Shown here piece by piece: positions 42,443 through 50,893 of a stretch of DNA of 64,000 nt. Under the pieces are notes generated by a model. The model worked only from the letters and a program-made list of their open reading frames with translations. It was not told the DNA's origin and made no database searches. This DNA is from an uncultured Elusimicrobiales bacterium (lineage in GTDB: Bacteria > Elusimicrobiota > Elusimicrobia > Elusimicrobiales > Elusimicrobiaceae), in the NCBI GenBank assembly GCA_934662565.1, contig CAKUKI010000003.1:248001-312000 (forward strand), written 5' to 3'. Numbering within the stretch: the first letter of the stretch is position 1; every line of letters starts with the position of its first letter. Both the position numbers and the translations under genes were made by a program.

Positions 42443-44383
42443 ATGACGAGCCTTTCTCCCGTCCGTTCTGCGGCGTTTGCCATTTCGTCCGGCTCCTATA
42501 CCAGCCGGCTGGCAGTAGCCGTAGTTTTATGCGGGCTTATTTTGTTTGCCGTGGCGGGCGATTATGCCGGTACGGGCATTTTTATTCTTTCCTTGTGTGT
42601 GTATTTGTTCTGTGCGGATATTTTTCACCGTTCAGCATTGCAGGATGCCGCTTGCGGCCATATCAGCTTTGCGTGTTTGGTGAGCGTATCCCTTTCTGCC
42701 GCATTTGCGTATTCTCTGCTTAAAACTTTTACGGCCCACCCTATTGTTGGTCTACCGGCAAATTTATATGGGGAAGGAGCCTTGCTTACGGTGGTGGCCT
42801 TGTGGGTGATGCGGCGGGAAGTGTTAAAGCGGGAACGCACCCATGTTTTTATTAAAAAATTAGACGATTTTTTACCTAAATCCGCCCGTGTATTGCGGGA
42901 GCGGAAACAGTATAAAGTATTTGCGCGGGAATTGGCCGAGAATGATTTGATTTTAGTGCGCGCCGGAGAGCGCATCCCGTGTGACGGCGTGGTGTACAAG
43001 GGGAGCAGTGCCGTTAATGAAAGCCTGATTACGGGCAATATGTTGCCGGCTTCCAAAAAGAAAGGCAGCCGTGTATTTGCCGGAACCTTAAATAAAACAG
43101 ACGAATTATATATTACCGTCACCGGATTATTAAACCGCTCCGCGGTGATGGGCATTGTAGACGCTATTAAAAACAGCGAGGTGAACCGCGCTCCCGCTGC
43201 CAGCCCGCTGGATAAAGCCAGCCGGTGGCTTTTGCCGTGTGCTGTGGTTTTGGCGGGGGCTGCCTATGGGTGGGCGTTATATACGGCGGCTCAGCCGGAT
43301 TGGGCACATTATATAGGGGTGTTTTTGATCGTGTTGGCTTTTGCGTGTTCGCCCGCTTTGGTTTTTTCGGTTTGGCTGGCGGAATTTTTTGCCCGAGTCG
43401 GTGCGCGCAACCACCAAATTGTATTACAAAATACGGATGCTTTGCAGCAGCTGGCCTCGGCCGGCACTTTGTTTTTTGATAAAACCGGTACACTAACGTA
43501 CGGGGAATTGCGCGTCAGCGGGGTGTTTACACCGCAAGGGGTGGCCTTAAAACAGTTGTTGGAGGCGGCCGCCACGGCGGAACAACAGGTGGACGGCCCT
43601 TTTGCCAAAGCAGTCAATTTGTATGTGCGCCAGCATAAAATCCGCGCCCGCAAATTAACCAGTGTGGAGGTACTGTCCGGTATGGGGGTTGTGGCGGATT
43701 GCGGGCGGGATAAGATTATTTGCGGACGGGAAAGCTGGCTATTGGAACAAGGTATACAAACGCAGGTGGAAGAATCTTCGCGGCAAAATCCGCTAATTTG
43801 CGTGGCCAAAAATAACCGTTTTTTGGGCTATTTTGTGCTGTCTGATACGTTGCGCCCCAACGCGGCGGAAATGGTTTCTTTCCTGCAGGGCCGGAAAAAA
43901 GAAGTGATTGTTGTTTCCGGCGATAATGAAGATTCCGTGGGGGCGGTGGCGCGCGCGGCGGGCATAGAAAAAATGAATTTTAATGTACTCCCGCAAACCA
44001 AGGCGGAAATTGTAAGCAACTTGCGTGCTTTGGGCCAAAAGGTGGCCATGGTGGGGGACGGTTTTAACGATATTATTGCCTTGTTGCGTTCGGACGTGAG
44101 CGTGGTGTTCTTTTCGGGCCGCAACGTATATAATAATTGGGTGGATATTATTATTAAGCGGGGGGATTTATCCGCCATTACGGATTTATTTGCATTACAT
44201 AAAAAAATGCGTCGCGCGGTGACGGCTAATTTGGTATTATCCTTTTTAGCGGGTGGCGCGCTGGCGGCATACGTTCTTTTTGTGGCACGGGAACCACTGG
44301 CGTGGTATGTGATACCCGCGGGCCTGTTGGGCGGAGCCGCTTTGGTATTTTTTAATTCAGTGAGGTTATTAAAAATAAAATGA
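42443..44383 (+). CDS. Divergent P-type ATPase with altered catalytic motifs
   Basis: A 646-residue P1B-like ATPase without a heavy-metal-associated domain. The phosphorylation site DKTGTLTYGE is at 346 and GDGFND is intact. Other signatures are changed: the TGES actuator motif reads ITGNM (197-200), losing the Glu needed for dephosphorylation; the membrane metal site reads ACSPAL (301-306) instead of CPCAL; and the SEHP motif reads DGPFAKA. This could be a transporter of unusual specificity, a slow or regulatory pump, or an uncoupled ATPase. The gene is intact and embedded in the operon, so it is unlikely to be a decaying copy. Confidence 0.85.
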   Translation: MTSLSPVRSAAFAISSGSYTSRLAVAVVLCGLILFAVAGDYAGTGIFILSLCVYLFCADIFHRSALQDAACGHISFACLVSVSLSAAFAYSLLKTFTAHPIVGLPANLYGEGALLTVVALWVMRREVLKRERTHVFIKKLDDFLPKSARVLRERKQYKVFARELAENDLILVRAGERIPCDGVVYKGSSAVNESLITGNMLPASKKKGSRVFAGTLNKTDELYITVTGLLNRSAVMGIVDAIKNSEVNRAPAASPLDKASRWLLPCAVVLAGAAYGWALYTAAQPDWAHYIGVFLIVLAFACSPALVFSVWLAEFFARVGARNHQIVLQNTDALQQLASAGTLFFDKTGTLTYGELRVSGVFTPQGVALKQLLEAAATAEQQVDGPFAKAVNLYVRQHKIRARKLTSVEVLSGMGVVADCGRDKIICGRESWLLEQGIQTQVEESSRQNPLICVAKNNRFLGYFVLSDTLRPNAAEMVSFLQGRKKEVIVVSGDNEDSVGAVARAAGIEKMNFNVLPQTKAEIVSNLRALGQKVAMVGDGFNDIIALLRSDVSVVFFSGRNVYNNWVDIIIKRGDLSAITDLFALHKKMRRAVTANLVLSFLAGGALAAYVLFVAREPLAWYVIPAGLLGGAALVFFNSVRLLKIK

Positions 44384-44781
44384 CGAACGATATTGATTTT
44401 GGTTATACTACCGCCCATGCGCGGAAAAACGCGGATGCCGTATTGCCGCAAATCCAATGCTGGCCGAACCAGTATAAACGCGATTATGATATTAAAATTG
44501 AACTGCCGGAATTTACTTCTGTCTGCCCGAAAACCGGTCTGCCGGATTTTGGGGTGATTACCATTGAATATATTCCGGACGAATTGTGCTTGGAATTAAA
44601 ATCCCTGAAGTATTATTTGTTGGAATACCGCGATATGGGTATTTTTATGGAAAATATTGCCAATAAAATTTTGGACGACGTGGTAAAAGCCTGCCACCCC
44701 AAAAAGGCCACCGTCACGGGTACGTTTACGCCGCGCGGCGGTTTGCGCTCCGTGATTGTAGCCAAATACGAGAAGAAATAA
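44380..44781 (+). CDS. queF: NADPH-dependent 7-cyano-7-deazaguanine reductase QueF
   Basis: Reduces preQ0 to preQ1 for queuosine. The catalytic Cys lies in FTSVCPKTGLPDFG, and the family's substrate-recognition segment (CLELKSLKYYLLEYRDMGIFMEN) is present. At 133 residues it is the unimodular YkvM-type. It overlaps the P-type ATPase by 4 bp. No other queuosine gene is in the window. Confidence 0.95.
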   Translation: MTNDIDFGYTTAHARKNADAVLPQIQCWPNQYKRDYDIKIELPEFTSVCPKTGLPDFGVITIEYIPDELCLELKSLKYYLLEYRDMGIFMENIANKILDDVVKACHPKKATVTGTFTPRGGLRSVIVAKYEKK

Positions 44782-44782
44782 T

Positions 44783-45502
44783 ATGAACAAAAAAACCGTG
44801 CTTTTGGGGCTTTCTTTTGTGGCAGTATTTGCGCTGGGGATGCTGATAATGTATTTTATCGCGCGTGCCGGCGCTTCTGCCGCGTTGGAGGAAGCCGAAC
44901 CCATGCCCCTTGCGCCCGCGGGGGCAAGCGTGCAGGTGGTGGATATGAAAGGCGCCTCTGCGGCGGAAGGTGTGGTGGAAGTAAAAGAGCCGGAATATGT
45001 AGATTCGGCGGCGATTTCTTCCCAACTTTCTAAAATTAAGGTGGAAGGCATGACGGGCATTGTTTTGCGTATGACGGACCCAAGCGAAGAAGAACGGCCG
45101 GTAAAAACCACCTCCGTCACTTTGCCGGACGGGGCCAGTGTGGTTTCCACGGGCGTTCAGCCGGCCCCTGCTGCGGCGGGCGAAGAAAGCAAAATTACCA
45201 TGATTAATGCGCCTGTCAAAGCGCGTGTTATCAAGAGTACCGCCGATTATAAAAAATTCAAACAATCCGCCCGCGGGGAATATCCGCAGGTAGATTTTAA
45301 CAAACAAATGGTCGTGGTGTTGGAGTCCGACAGCAACTTGCCGGATAAAGTGTTTGAAATTGAGGACGTGCAAACCAAAGACGGGCAATTAGTGGTGTTA
45401 TATCGGGTAAATATCTTTGGATTGGATAAAAAAATAAACACCCATAGCGCCAAAAGCGTAGCTAAACAGAATTTACCTGTAAAATTGAAACAAGTTTTAT
45501 AA
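44783..45502 (+). CDS. Membrane-anchored protein with PrcB_C-like domain
   Basis: An N-terminal membrane helix (about 6-28) precedes an Ala/Val/Glu-rich spacer. The last 85 residues (YPQVDFNKQMVVVLES, FEIEDVQTKDGQLVVLYRV, NLPVKLKQV) match the pattern of the PrcB C-terminal domain of a protease-complex subunit. That match is by eye and moderate. The domain should be periplasmic. It sits 1 bp after queF in the operon. Length 239. Confidence 0.7.
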   Translation: MNKKTVLLGLSFVAVFALGMLIMYFIARAGASAALEEAEPMPLAPAGASVQVVDMKGASAAEGVVEVKEPEYVDSAAISSQLSKIKVEGMTGIVLRMTDPSEEERPVKTTSVTLPDGASVVSTGVQPAPAAAGEESKITMINAPVKARVIKSTADYKKFKQSARGEYPQVDFNKQMVVVLESDSNLPDKVFEIEDVQTKDGQLVVLYRVNIFGLDKKINTHSAKSVAKQNLPVKLKQVL

Positions 45503-45506
45503 AGCT

Positions 45507-45965
45507 ATGAAGAATCTGCAAGCGGCGCTCCGTCAAAAATGGTGCTTAGTTTTACTGTCTGTATTGTCTTGGGCCATTTTGGTATGGGTGGGGTGGAATT
45601 GGGGCCTTACCCTGTTAAAACTGCCTGTAAAACTGTATTTTTGGCTTTGGAACGGAGTTTTATCCGGGCAGATGTCCTTATGGCTTTTTATTCCGTCTGC
45701 CGTATTGGTGTGGCTGGTTTGGTTCTTTGCGCTGTTTATATGTGTTCCTTTTTTGCGCGTTTTTCCCCAAAAAGCGGCCACCGCGGCGGCAGGTGTGTTG
45801 GCGGCGGGCGCGGGGATTATGTTGGTGAGCTCGCTGGTGCATTTGTGGCTCCAAGCCCCCTATACATGGCAAAGCGTTTTGGCGCGCCTGTTGTGGACGT
45901 GGGGCGCCGGATGTGGAACTGTTTGGGCGGCCCTAATGCTAATGTTAGGCGCCAACGAAAGATAG
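45507..45965 (+). CDS. Small membrane protein of unknown function
   Basis: A 152-residue protein with about four hydrophobic segments (WCLVLLSVLSWAILVWVGW, MSLWLFIPSAVLVWLVWFFAL, AAGVLAAGAGIMLVSSLVHLW, LLWTWGAGCGTVWAALMLML), rich in Trp. No family recognised. It is the last gene of the ileS operon and is followed by a bidirectional terminator. Confidence 0.75.
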   Translation: MKNLQAALRQKWCLVLLSVLSWAILVWVGWNWGLTLLKLPVKLYFWLWNGVLSGQMSLWLFIPSAVLVWLVWFFALFICVPFLRVFPQKAATAAAGVLAAGAGIMLVSSLVHLWLQAPYTWQSVLARLLWTWGAGCGTVWAALMLMLGANER

Positions 45966-45981
45966 CGTTTTTTGCGGATAT

Positions 45982-46012
45982 AAAAAACCTCGGGCATAAA
46001 CCCGAGGTTTTT
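45982..46012. terminator. Bidirectional terminator between the ileS operon and HU
   Basis: AAAACCTCGGG and CCCGAGGTTTT pair around CATAAA, with A and T runs on each side, between converging genes. Confidence 0.92.
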
Positions 46013-46039
46013 CATATATATAACGCAGACGGAAAATAG

Positions 46040-46300
46040 TTATTTAAGCAGATTTTCGGACGGCTTAAACCGCACTTTTTGCTTGGCGGGCACATGGACC
46101 TTTTCGCCCGTTTTGGGGTTATGGCGCGTGACCGGACGGGCCATTTTCAAATGGAAAGAGCCAAAATTGCTAATAACTACTTTGCCATCTCTTTTTAGGC
46201 CGTGTTTAATAATTTCAAATACTTGATCTACCGACGTTTTAGCCTGTTTTTTGTCTAATACGTGGCGGGTTAAATGGCGTATCACATCATCTTTATTCAT
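46040..46300 (-). CDS. HU/IHF-type DNA-binding protein
   Basis: An 86-residue nucleoid protein. It has the DNABII fold with GKVVISNFGSFHLK and the minor-groove arm (ARPVTRHNPKTGEKVHVPAKQKVRFKPSENL) including the conserved RNPxTGE-like element. HU and IHF cannot be separated here. AGGAAGGA precedes the ATG. It lies 15 bp after gpsA, so it is probably cotranscribed with plsY-gpsA. Confidence 0.95.
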   Translation of the reverse strand: MNKDDVIRHLTRHVLDKKQAKTSVDQVFEIIKHGLKRDGKVVISNFGSFHLKMARPVTRHNPKTGEKVHVPAKQKVRFKPSENLLK

Positions 46301-46315
46301 AACAATCGTTCCTTC

Positions 46316-47320
46316 CTATTTATTGCCCCGATTGGTAAAACCCATGGCATGTAATAATACATGGGGTTTTTGGCCTTGGCAAACAATTTGCCAAATAGCA
46401 TCTATAATGGGGGTTTGCAAATGGTTTTTACGGGCAATATCATACACGCTTTGCACGGTATTTACACCCTCGGCAATGGTGCCTACTTCTTTTTTGGCTT
46501 CTTCCAGCGTTAGGCCGGCACCCAGCTTTTCGCCCAAGCGGCGGTTGCGGGAAATGGCGGACATGCCCGTTAAAATGGCATCTCCGAAGCCGGCTAAACT
46601 GTAAACGGTGTTGGCCGCGCCCCCTTGGCTGACGGTAATGTCGTTCATTTCCGCCAAGGCTTGCGTAATGAGGGCAGCTTTGGCGTTGGCACCGTCACCA
46701 ATGCCGTCAATCACCCCGCAGCCAATGGCTAACACATTTTTAATGCCGCCGCCGTATTCCACCCCGCGGCGGTCTTTGGCGGGTACTACAATAATAGGGT
46801 CCCCGTTAAATACTTGCGCAATTTGCGCGGTTAAAACGTCGTCCGTACCGGCCAACATAATTTTGGTGGGCACGTTTTGCGCTACTTCCAAGGCAAAACT
46901 GGGGCCGCTAAAAGCCAAGGCTTTTCCTTTTAATTGGGGAAGTTCTTCTTCTACAATTTCGCAAATCGTTTTGAAAGATTTGTCTTCAATCCCTTTGGAC
47001 GCACTGACCACGGGAATCACTTTGCCGCTCAGGAGCGGTTTTAATTGTTCCCGGCAGAACGCGCGGATAGCTTTAGAGGAAATCACAAATACCAGCATAT
47101 CCGTATCTTTCACGGCCTCGGCAACATCTCCGGTCAGGCGGATGTTGTCGTGCAGTTTGAAGTTAGGGATATTCGGGTGGGTGCCGCTGGTTTTTAATAC
47201 ATTAAGCAGCGGTTCTGAATATTCCCACAAAGATACGCGGTAGCCTTTCTTAGCTAAATGTTGGGCAATTACACTGCCCCAAATCCCCGCGCCAAAAACG
47301 GTAATATTATGGATGGACAT
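46316..47320 (-). CDS. gpsA: NAD(P)-dependent glycerol-3-phosphate dehydrogenase
   Basis: Makes sn-glycerol 3-phosphate for phospholipids. Rossmann motif VFGAGIWGSVIAQHLA near the N-terminus, catalytic Lys in GGGIKNVLAIGCG, and AGFGDAILT(G) are typical. I chose ATG 47320 (334 aa), close to the family start; the frame extends to a TTG at 47350. The start overlaps the end of plsY by 14 bp, and the two products act in consecutive steps. Confidence 0.95.
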   Translation of the reverse strand: MSIHNITVFGAGIWGSVIAQHLAKKGYRVSLWEYSEPLLNVLKTSGTHPNIPNFKLHDNIRLTGDVAEAVKDTDMLVFVISSKAIRAFCREQLKPLLSGKVIPVVSASKGIEDKSFKTICEIVEEELPQLKGKALAFSGPSFALEVAQNVPTKIMLAGTDDVLTAQIAQVFNGDPIIVVPAKDRRGVEYGGGIKNVLAIGCGVIDGIGDGANAKAALITQALAEMNDITVSQGGAANTVYSLAGFGDAILTGMSAISRNRRLGEKLGAGLTLEEAKKEVGTIAEGVNTVQSVYDIARKNHLQTPIIDAIWQIVCQGQKPHVLLHAMGFTNRGNK

Positions 47321-47939
47321 TTTCTTTTCTCTTTTTGGCGCCGTCTTCAAACTTTAGCTCTTTATGAGCCAACAGGCGCTTAATGTTAGGTACATGCTTG
47401 TAAATAACCAAAAGGGAAATGGCCGTCACCATGACGTTTACGCCCATGGGGTGCTTGCCGATAAAAAAGCTGGCAATAGGCAACGCCACACACGCAAAAA
47501 TGGAGCCAATAGAAATGCGCCCCCACAAGGCCACGCAAATTACAAATACGCCAAACGCAATAGCGGTGGGAATGGGCAGTAAAGCCGCAAATACGCCGGC
47601 CGAGGTAGCTACCCCTTTGCCGCCGCGGAATTTAAGATAAATCGTCCACATGTGGCCCAAAATGGCAATCGTGCCGCACGCAATAGCCACCCAATAGCGG
47701 TACGGGTGGTCGGCACAGAGTTTTAAGGCCGCACAAACGGGAATAAACCCTTTTAAGGCATCTACCAAAAACGTGCTGACGCCGGCCCATTTGCCTACGG
47801 TGCGGTACACATTGGCGGCACCGGGGTTGCCGGAGCCGTGTTCACGGATGTCTATGCCCATGGTTTTTTTGGCAATCAGGTAGCCGGTCGGTACGGCTCC
47901 CAGAAAATAGCTGATTAAAATTAGCAGGGTAATAGTCAT
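47307..47939 (-). CDS. plsY: Acyl-phosphate:glycerol-3-phosphate acyltransferase PlsY
   Basis: Inner-membrane enzyme adding the first acyl chain to glycerol 3-phosphate. Motifs: ISYFLGAVPTGYLIAK, GSGNPGAANVYRTVGK (phosphate-binding), KFRGGKGVATSAGVF, all conserved. Choosing ATG 47939 (210 aa) instead of 47948 is supported by a perfect TATAAT (47947-47952 on the complement) 7 nt upstream; the earlier ATG would lie inside the -10. No ribosome site is present, so the message looks leaderless. Confidence 0.94.
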   Translation of the reverse strand: MTITLLILISYFLGAVPTGYLIAKKTMGIDIREHGSGNPGAANVYRTVGKWAGVSTFLVDALKGFIPVCAALKLCADHPYRYWVAIACGTIAILGHMWTIYLKFRGGKGVATSAGVFAALLPIPTAIAFGVFVICVALWGRISIGSIFACVALPIASFFIGKHPMGVNVMVTAISLLVIYKHVPNIKRLLAHKELKFEDGAKKRKENVHP

Positions 47940-47946
47940 ATAAATC

Positions 47947-47952
47947 ATTATA
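47947..47952 (-). promoter_or_regulatory. -10 element 7 nt from the plsY start codon
   Basis: Perfect TATAAT on the minus strand, then GATTTAT and ATG. It decides the start of plsY. Confidence 0.6.
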
Positions 47953-48014
47953 TTAAATTTTGGGGGTTCGGTTGGGTTCTTATGCGGATAAAGTGGTATT
48001 TTTTACATTTTTTA

Positions 48015-48022
48015 TATACACT
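48015..48022 (+). promoter_or_regulatory. -10 element 6-8 nt from the protease start codon
   Basis: Overlapping TATACA and TACACT lie 8 and 6 nt before ATG 48029. The bases between (GTAAGT) are not a ribosome site. Confidence 0.5.
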
Positions 48023-48028
48023 GTAAGT

Positions 48029-49021
48029 ATGAAAATAAAATATTATATTTTAACCTTTTTGTGTGTTTTGTGTGCCGCCTTGGCGCAGGCACAGGCGGAT
48101 ATTGCCGTGAATGAAGATGCGTTTTTGGTCCAAAAAGCCATTACCGTATGGGGGGACGAAACGTCTTCCGAAAAACTGATGAGCGCGCAGTGTCAGGCGG
48201 TGCGTATTACGCCAAATTGGCTGCTTACGGCGGCGCATTGTGTGTATGATTTTTGCCGCAATAACCAAAATTGCACCATACAGGTAGATGTAGTTTCCTC
48301 TCCTCAAGATGATTTGGCCGCCCAAGCGCGCGTGCGCAGTGGGGCGCAAAAGAAAAATGTGTTTATTTTTTCGGGGTATAATCCGCGCCAAAACCGCAGC
48401 AGCAGTTTTGATGTGGCATTAATCCGTCTAGCCCCGCAAGAGGGGGATTGGGCTTTTTTTGCTCCGCGCGGGGGAAAGCGTTTTTCTCGGGCGCAGTTTG
48501 AAAAACAACTGGACGTATATCCGGAGGCCCGCGCCCAATGGAACGCCATGCGCCCGCGGCTGCTTACATTTGATGCCGCCGTATCGGCCCGCCTGACGGC
48601 CCCGATAGCGGTTCCTCGGGTGGAAAACGGCGGGGTGTCGTGGTTATATAATGCCAGCGGACAGGCGTATTTTATCAGCGAACTCCAGCATTTTGTATCT
48701 ACCGATTTTGGGGTGCGGCAAGGCAATTCCGGCGGCGGCGTGTTTACGGCGGACGGACAGTTGGTGGGGGTGGTGTCTATGTCTTTTACCGGCAAGGGCA
48801 ACCGTATGCAATTTAAGGATGCCGACGGCAAGGCTCTATCCACCTTACAAAATGCGGATGCGTATTTTGTGTTTACGGGGTTTACCAGTGCGGTGACGGC
48901 ATTTATCCGCAGCCATGTGCAAGGGGTTTTTTCGGTCGGGGCGGTTCCACAAGCGGCCGAGCTGACAAACGAAAAATTCACCCGCATTATTAAAACCTTG
49001 GATAACGCCCAAGCTAATTAA
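48029..49021 (+). CDS. Secreted trypsin-like serine protease
   Basis: Signal peptide about 1-23 (MKIKYYILTFLCVLCAALAQAQA). S1-fold catalytic triad is complete: His70 (LLTAAHC), Asp128 (SSFDVALIRL) and Ser234 (RQGNSGGGVF). A Cys pair around His70 (C55/C71) is the usual S1 disulfide. There is no PDZ domain, so it is not DegP-like. ATG 48029 (330 aa) is preferred over 47960, which would put 23 residues before the signal peptide. The convergent hflX overlaps its last 8 bp. The role (defence, nutrition, surface processing) is unknown. Confidence 0.88.
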   Translation: MKIKYYILTFLCVLCAALAQAQADIAVNEDAFLVQKAITVWGDETSSEKLMSAQCQAVRITPNWLLTAAHCVYDFCRNNQNCTIQVDVVSSPQDDLAAQARVRSGAQKKNVFIFSGYNPRQNRSSSFDVALIRLAPQEGDWAFFAPRGGKRFSRAQFEKQLDVYPEARAQWNAMRPRLLTFDAAVSARLTAPIAVPRVENGGVSWLYNASGQAYFISELQHFVSTDFGVRQGNSGGGVFTADGQLVGVVSMSFTGKGNRMQFKDADGKALSTLQNADAYFVFTGFTSAVTAFIRSHVQGVFSVGAVPQAAELTNEKFTRIIKTLDNAQAN

Positions 49022-50252
49022 GGTGTTTTTGTAAACTTTGGTAGTTCCCTACCGTAGCCATGACGGTTAATTGTAAGCCGCCGTCTGCCTGCGGGGTTTG
49101 CCGGATAACCAGTGATTTTTCATAAATGGCACCGAGTTTATTTAATTGGTCCGCGCGCAACGTAAGCGTGCGGACTTGCCATTTATAGCTGATGGCCTGT
49201 TCCACACGGCGCAGTAAAGTTTGCAAGTGCCCCCCGTTGGCGGCGCTGATAAATACGGCAGCGGGGTTTTGGGCGCGCAACAATTCCGCCCGCGCGGGGG
49301 AAAGTAAATCCGCCTTATTAAAAACATCTATGACCGGAATATGCTGGGCCTGTAAATCCGTAATAATCCGGCGGACGGTTTGTGCCTGTGCGGTGCGCTT
49401 ATCGGAAGACGCATCCTGAATGTGTAAAATTACATCCGCAAAGGCGGTTTCTTCCAGCGTGGCGCGGAAAGACGTGACTAAACTGTGAGGTAATTTTTGG
49501 ATGAATCCCACCGTATCCGTAAACAGCATATCCCCGCCGCTGGGCATACGCACGCGGCGGGTGGTGGGGTCTAGCGTGGCAAAAAGTTTATCATCCGCGT
49601 ATACGCTTTGGGTGTGGGTCAGCGCGTTTAAGAGGGTGCTTTTCCCGGCGTTGGTATAGCCTACCAGCGCAATTTGCGGCAGCGGGATTTGGCTGCGGCG
49701 TTGGCGGCGCAGTTCCCGTCCGGCTTTTACGGTGTCTATTTCTTTTTCCAGCTTGCTAATGCGCAAGCGCAGACGGCGTTTATCGTACTCCAACTTGGTT
49801 TCACCGGGGCCGCGCAACCCAATGCCGCCTTTTTGTTGCATGAGTGCCGTACCTTTGCCGCCTAAGCGGGGCAAGAGATATTTTAATTGGGCCAGCTCCA
49901 CTTGCAGTTTACCTTCTTGGGTGTGGGCGCGCTGGGCAAAAATATCTAAAATCAGGCGGGTGCGGTCTATCACTTTGGCGGGGAGAATTTCTTCCAAATT
50001 ATTTTGTTGGGCGGGGGAGATTTCATCATCAAAAATAACCGTGTCGGCAGATAGCGCCTGTACTTCTAGGGCCATTTCTTCCAGTTTGCCGCGCCCGATA
50101 AGCGTGGCGGCATTAAAGGCTTGCAGACGTACTTGAAATGTTTTTAATACGGTTCCGCCGGCCGTATGGGTCAGGCGTTTTAATTCTGCCAGTGAATCCG
50201 CTTCCGGCGGTGCATTTTTTAGGCTGGCTCCCACCAAAATAACTTTTTCCAT
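49014..50252 (-). CDS. hflX: Ribosome-associated GTPase HflX
   Basis: GTPase that splits stalled or stressed ribosomes. The N-terminal HflX domain (LIGRGKLEEMAL, VIFDDEISPAQQNNLEE) and the linker GPGETKLEYDKRRLR precede the G domain: G1 GYTNAGKSTLLN, G2/G3 DTVGFIQKLPH, G4 NKAD. Length 412. TAAAAT lies 6 nt (or TATAAA 8 nt) before the ATG without a ribosome site, so it is a leaderless candidate. It is divergent from the pilin gene at 50340. Confidence 0.95.
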   Translation of the reverse strand: MEKVILVGASLKNAPPEADSLAELKRLTHTAGGTVLKTFQVRLQAFNAATLIGRGKLEEMALEVQALSADTVIFDDEISPAQQNNLEEILPAKVIDRTRLILDIFAQRAHTQEGKLQVELAQLKYLLPRLGGKGTALMQQKGGIGLRGPGETKLEYDKRRLRLRISKLEKEIDTVKAGRELRRQRRSQIPLPQIALVGYTNAGKSTLLNALTHTQSVYADDKLFATLDPTTRRVRMPSGGDMLFTDTVGFIQKLPHSLVTSFRATLEETAFADVILHIQDASSDKRTAQAQTVRRIITDLQAQHIPVIDVFNKADLLSPARAELLRAQNPAAVFISAANGGHLQTLLRRVEQAISYKWQVRTLTLRADQLNKLGAIYEKSLVIRQTPQADGGLQLTVMATVGNYQSLQKHLN

Positions 50253-50258
50253 AGGTTT

Positions 50259-50266
50259 ATTTTATA
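50259..50266 (-). promoter_or_regulatory. -10 element 6-8 nt from the hflX start codon
   Basis: TAAAAT (50259-50264) or TATAAA (50261-50266) on the minus strand, followed by AAACCT and ATG. Confidence 0.5.
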
Positions 50267-50300
50267 AAGTTTGCCACCCACGGCGCAGACTTTCTTTATT

Positions 50301-50309
50301 TGATATAAT
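50301..50309 (+). promoter_or_regulatory. Extended -10 promoter of pilin-like gene
   Basis: TGA then a perfect TATAAT (50304-50309), about 31 bp before ATG 50340. In contrast to the divergent hflX, this gene has a leader with a GGGAG ribosome site. Confidence 0.6.
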
Positions 50310-50339
50310 GGTTTTGGACTTTTAAGACGGGAGATAAAA

Positions 50340-50831
50340 ATGAAAGGTTTTACATTAATAGAATTATTGGTGGTTGTTTTAATTATTGGCATATTGGCTG
50401 GGGTAGCGCTACCGCAATATACGGTGGCTGTGGCAAAAGCGCGCTATACAGAAATGATAACGCTTTCCCGCAGTATAAAAAATGCGCAGGAAACTTTTTA
50501 TTTAGCCAATGGGCGTTATGCTACCCGATTTGATGAATTAGATATAGAAATGCCTTCCGGCGGCACCGCCACGGCGGATAATTCAACCATTTCTTATGCA
50601 AATACGGGCACCAGTTATTTGTTGTTGCACGGAGGCAACCGTGTAGCGGCAGCCAACCGCAGTAAAATGTGCAACAATTATGAAGTGATGTTGGATTATT
50701 CCGGTGATGCCAATGCCGGCAAAGGCTTTTGTTGGGTGGCCACAGGCCAAGGGTGTAATGACGCAATCGGCACTAAAATTTGTAAATCTTTAGGCTGGAC
50801 CAAGTCCGGCGACCAGTATTGGGAAAAATAA
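50340..50831 (+). CDS. Type IV pilin-like protein
   Basis: A 163-residue prepilin: MKG before FTLIELLVVVLIIGILAGVALPQYTVAVAKARY, with Glu at mature position 5. It is a single-gene unit with its own promoter and terminator, 36 kb from the other pilins. The C-terminal part has four Cys (KMCNNYE, GFCWVA, QGCNDA, KICKSLGW). It resembles the 14014 gene in the N-terminal 50 residues but is diverged beyond. Confidence 0.9.
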   Translation: MKGFTLIELLVVVLIIGILAGVALPQYTVAVAKARYTEMITLSRSIKNAQETFYLANGRYATRFDELDIEMPSGGTATADNSTISYANTGTSYLLLHGGNRVAAANRSKMCNNYEVMLDYSGDANAGKGFCWVATGQGCNDAIGTKICKSLGWTKSGDQYWEK

Positions 50832-50848
50832 AAAAGAAATTTATTTAT

Positions 50849-50881
50849 CCACCTGAGCGGTATGTCAGGTGGAATTTTTTT
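50849..50881 (+). terminator. Terminator after pilin-like gene
   Basis: CCACCTGA (50849-50856) and TCAGGTGG (50865-50872) pair around GCGGTATG, followed by AA and seven T. Confidence 0.9.
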
Positions 50882-50893
50882 ATTCATAAACCC

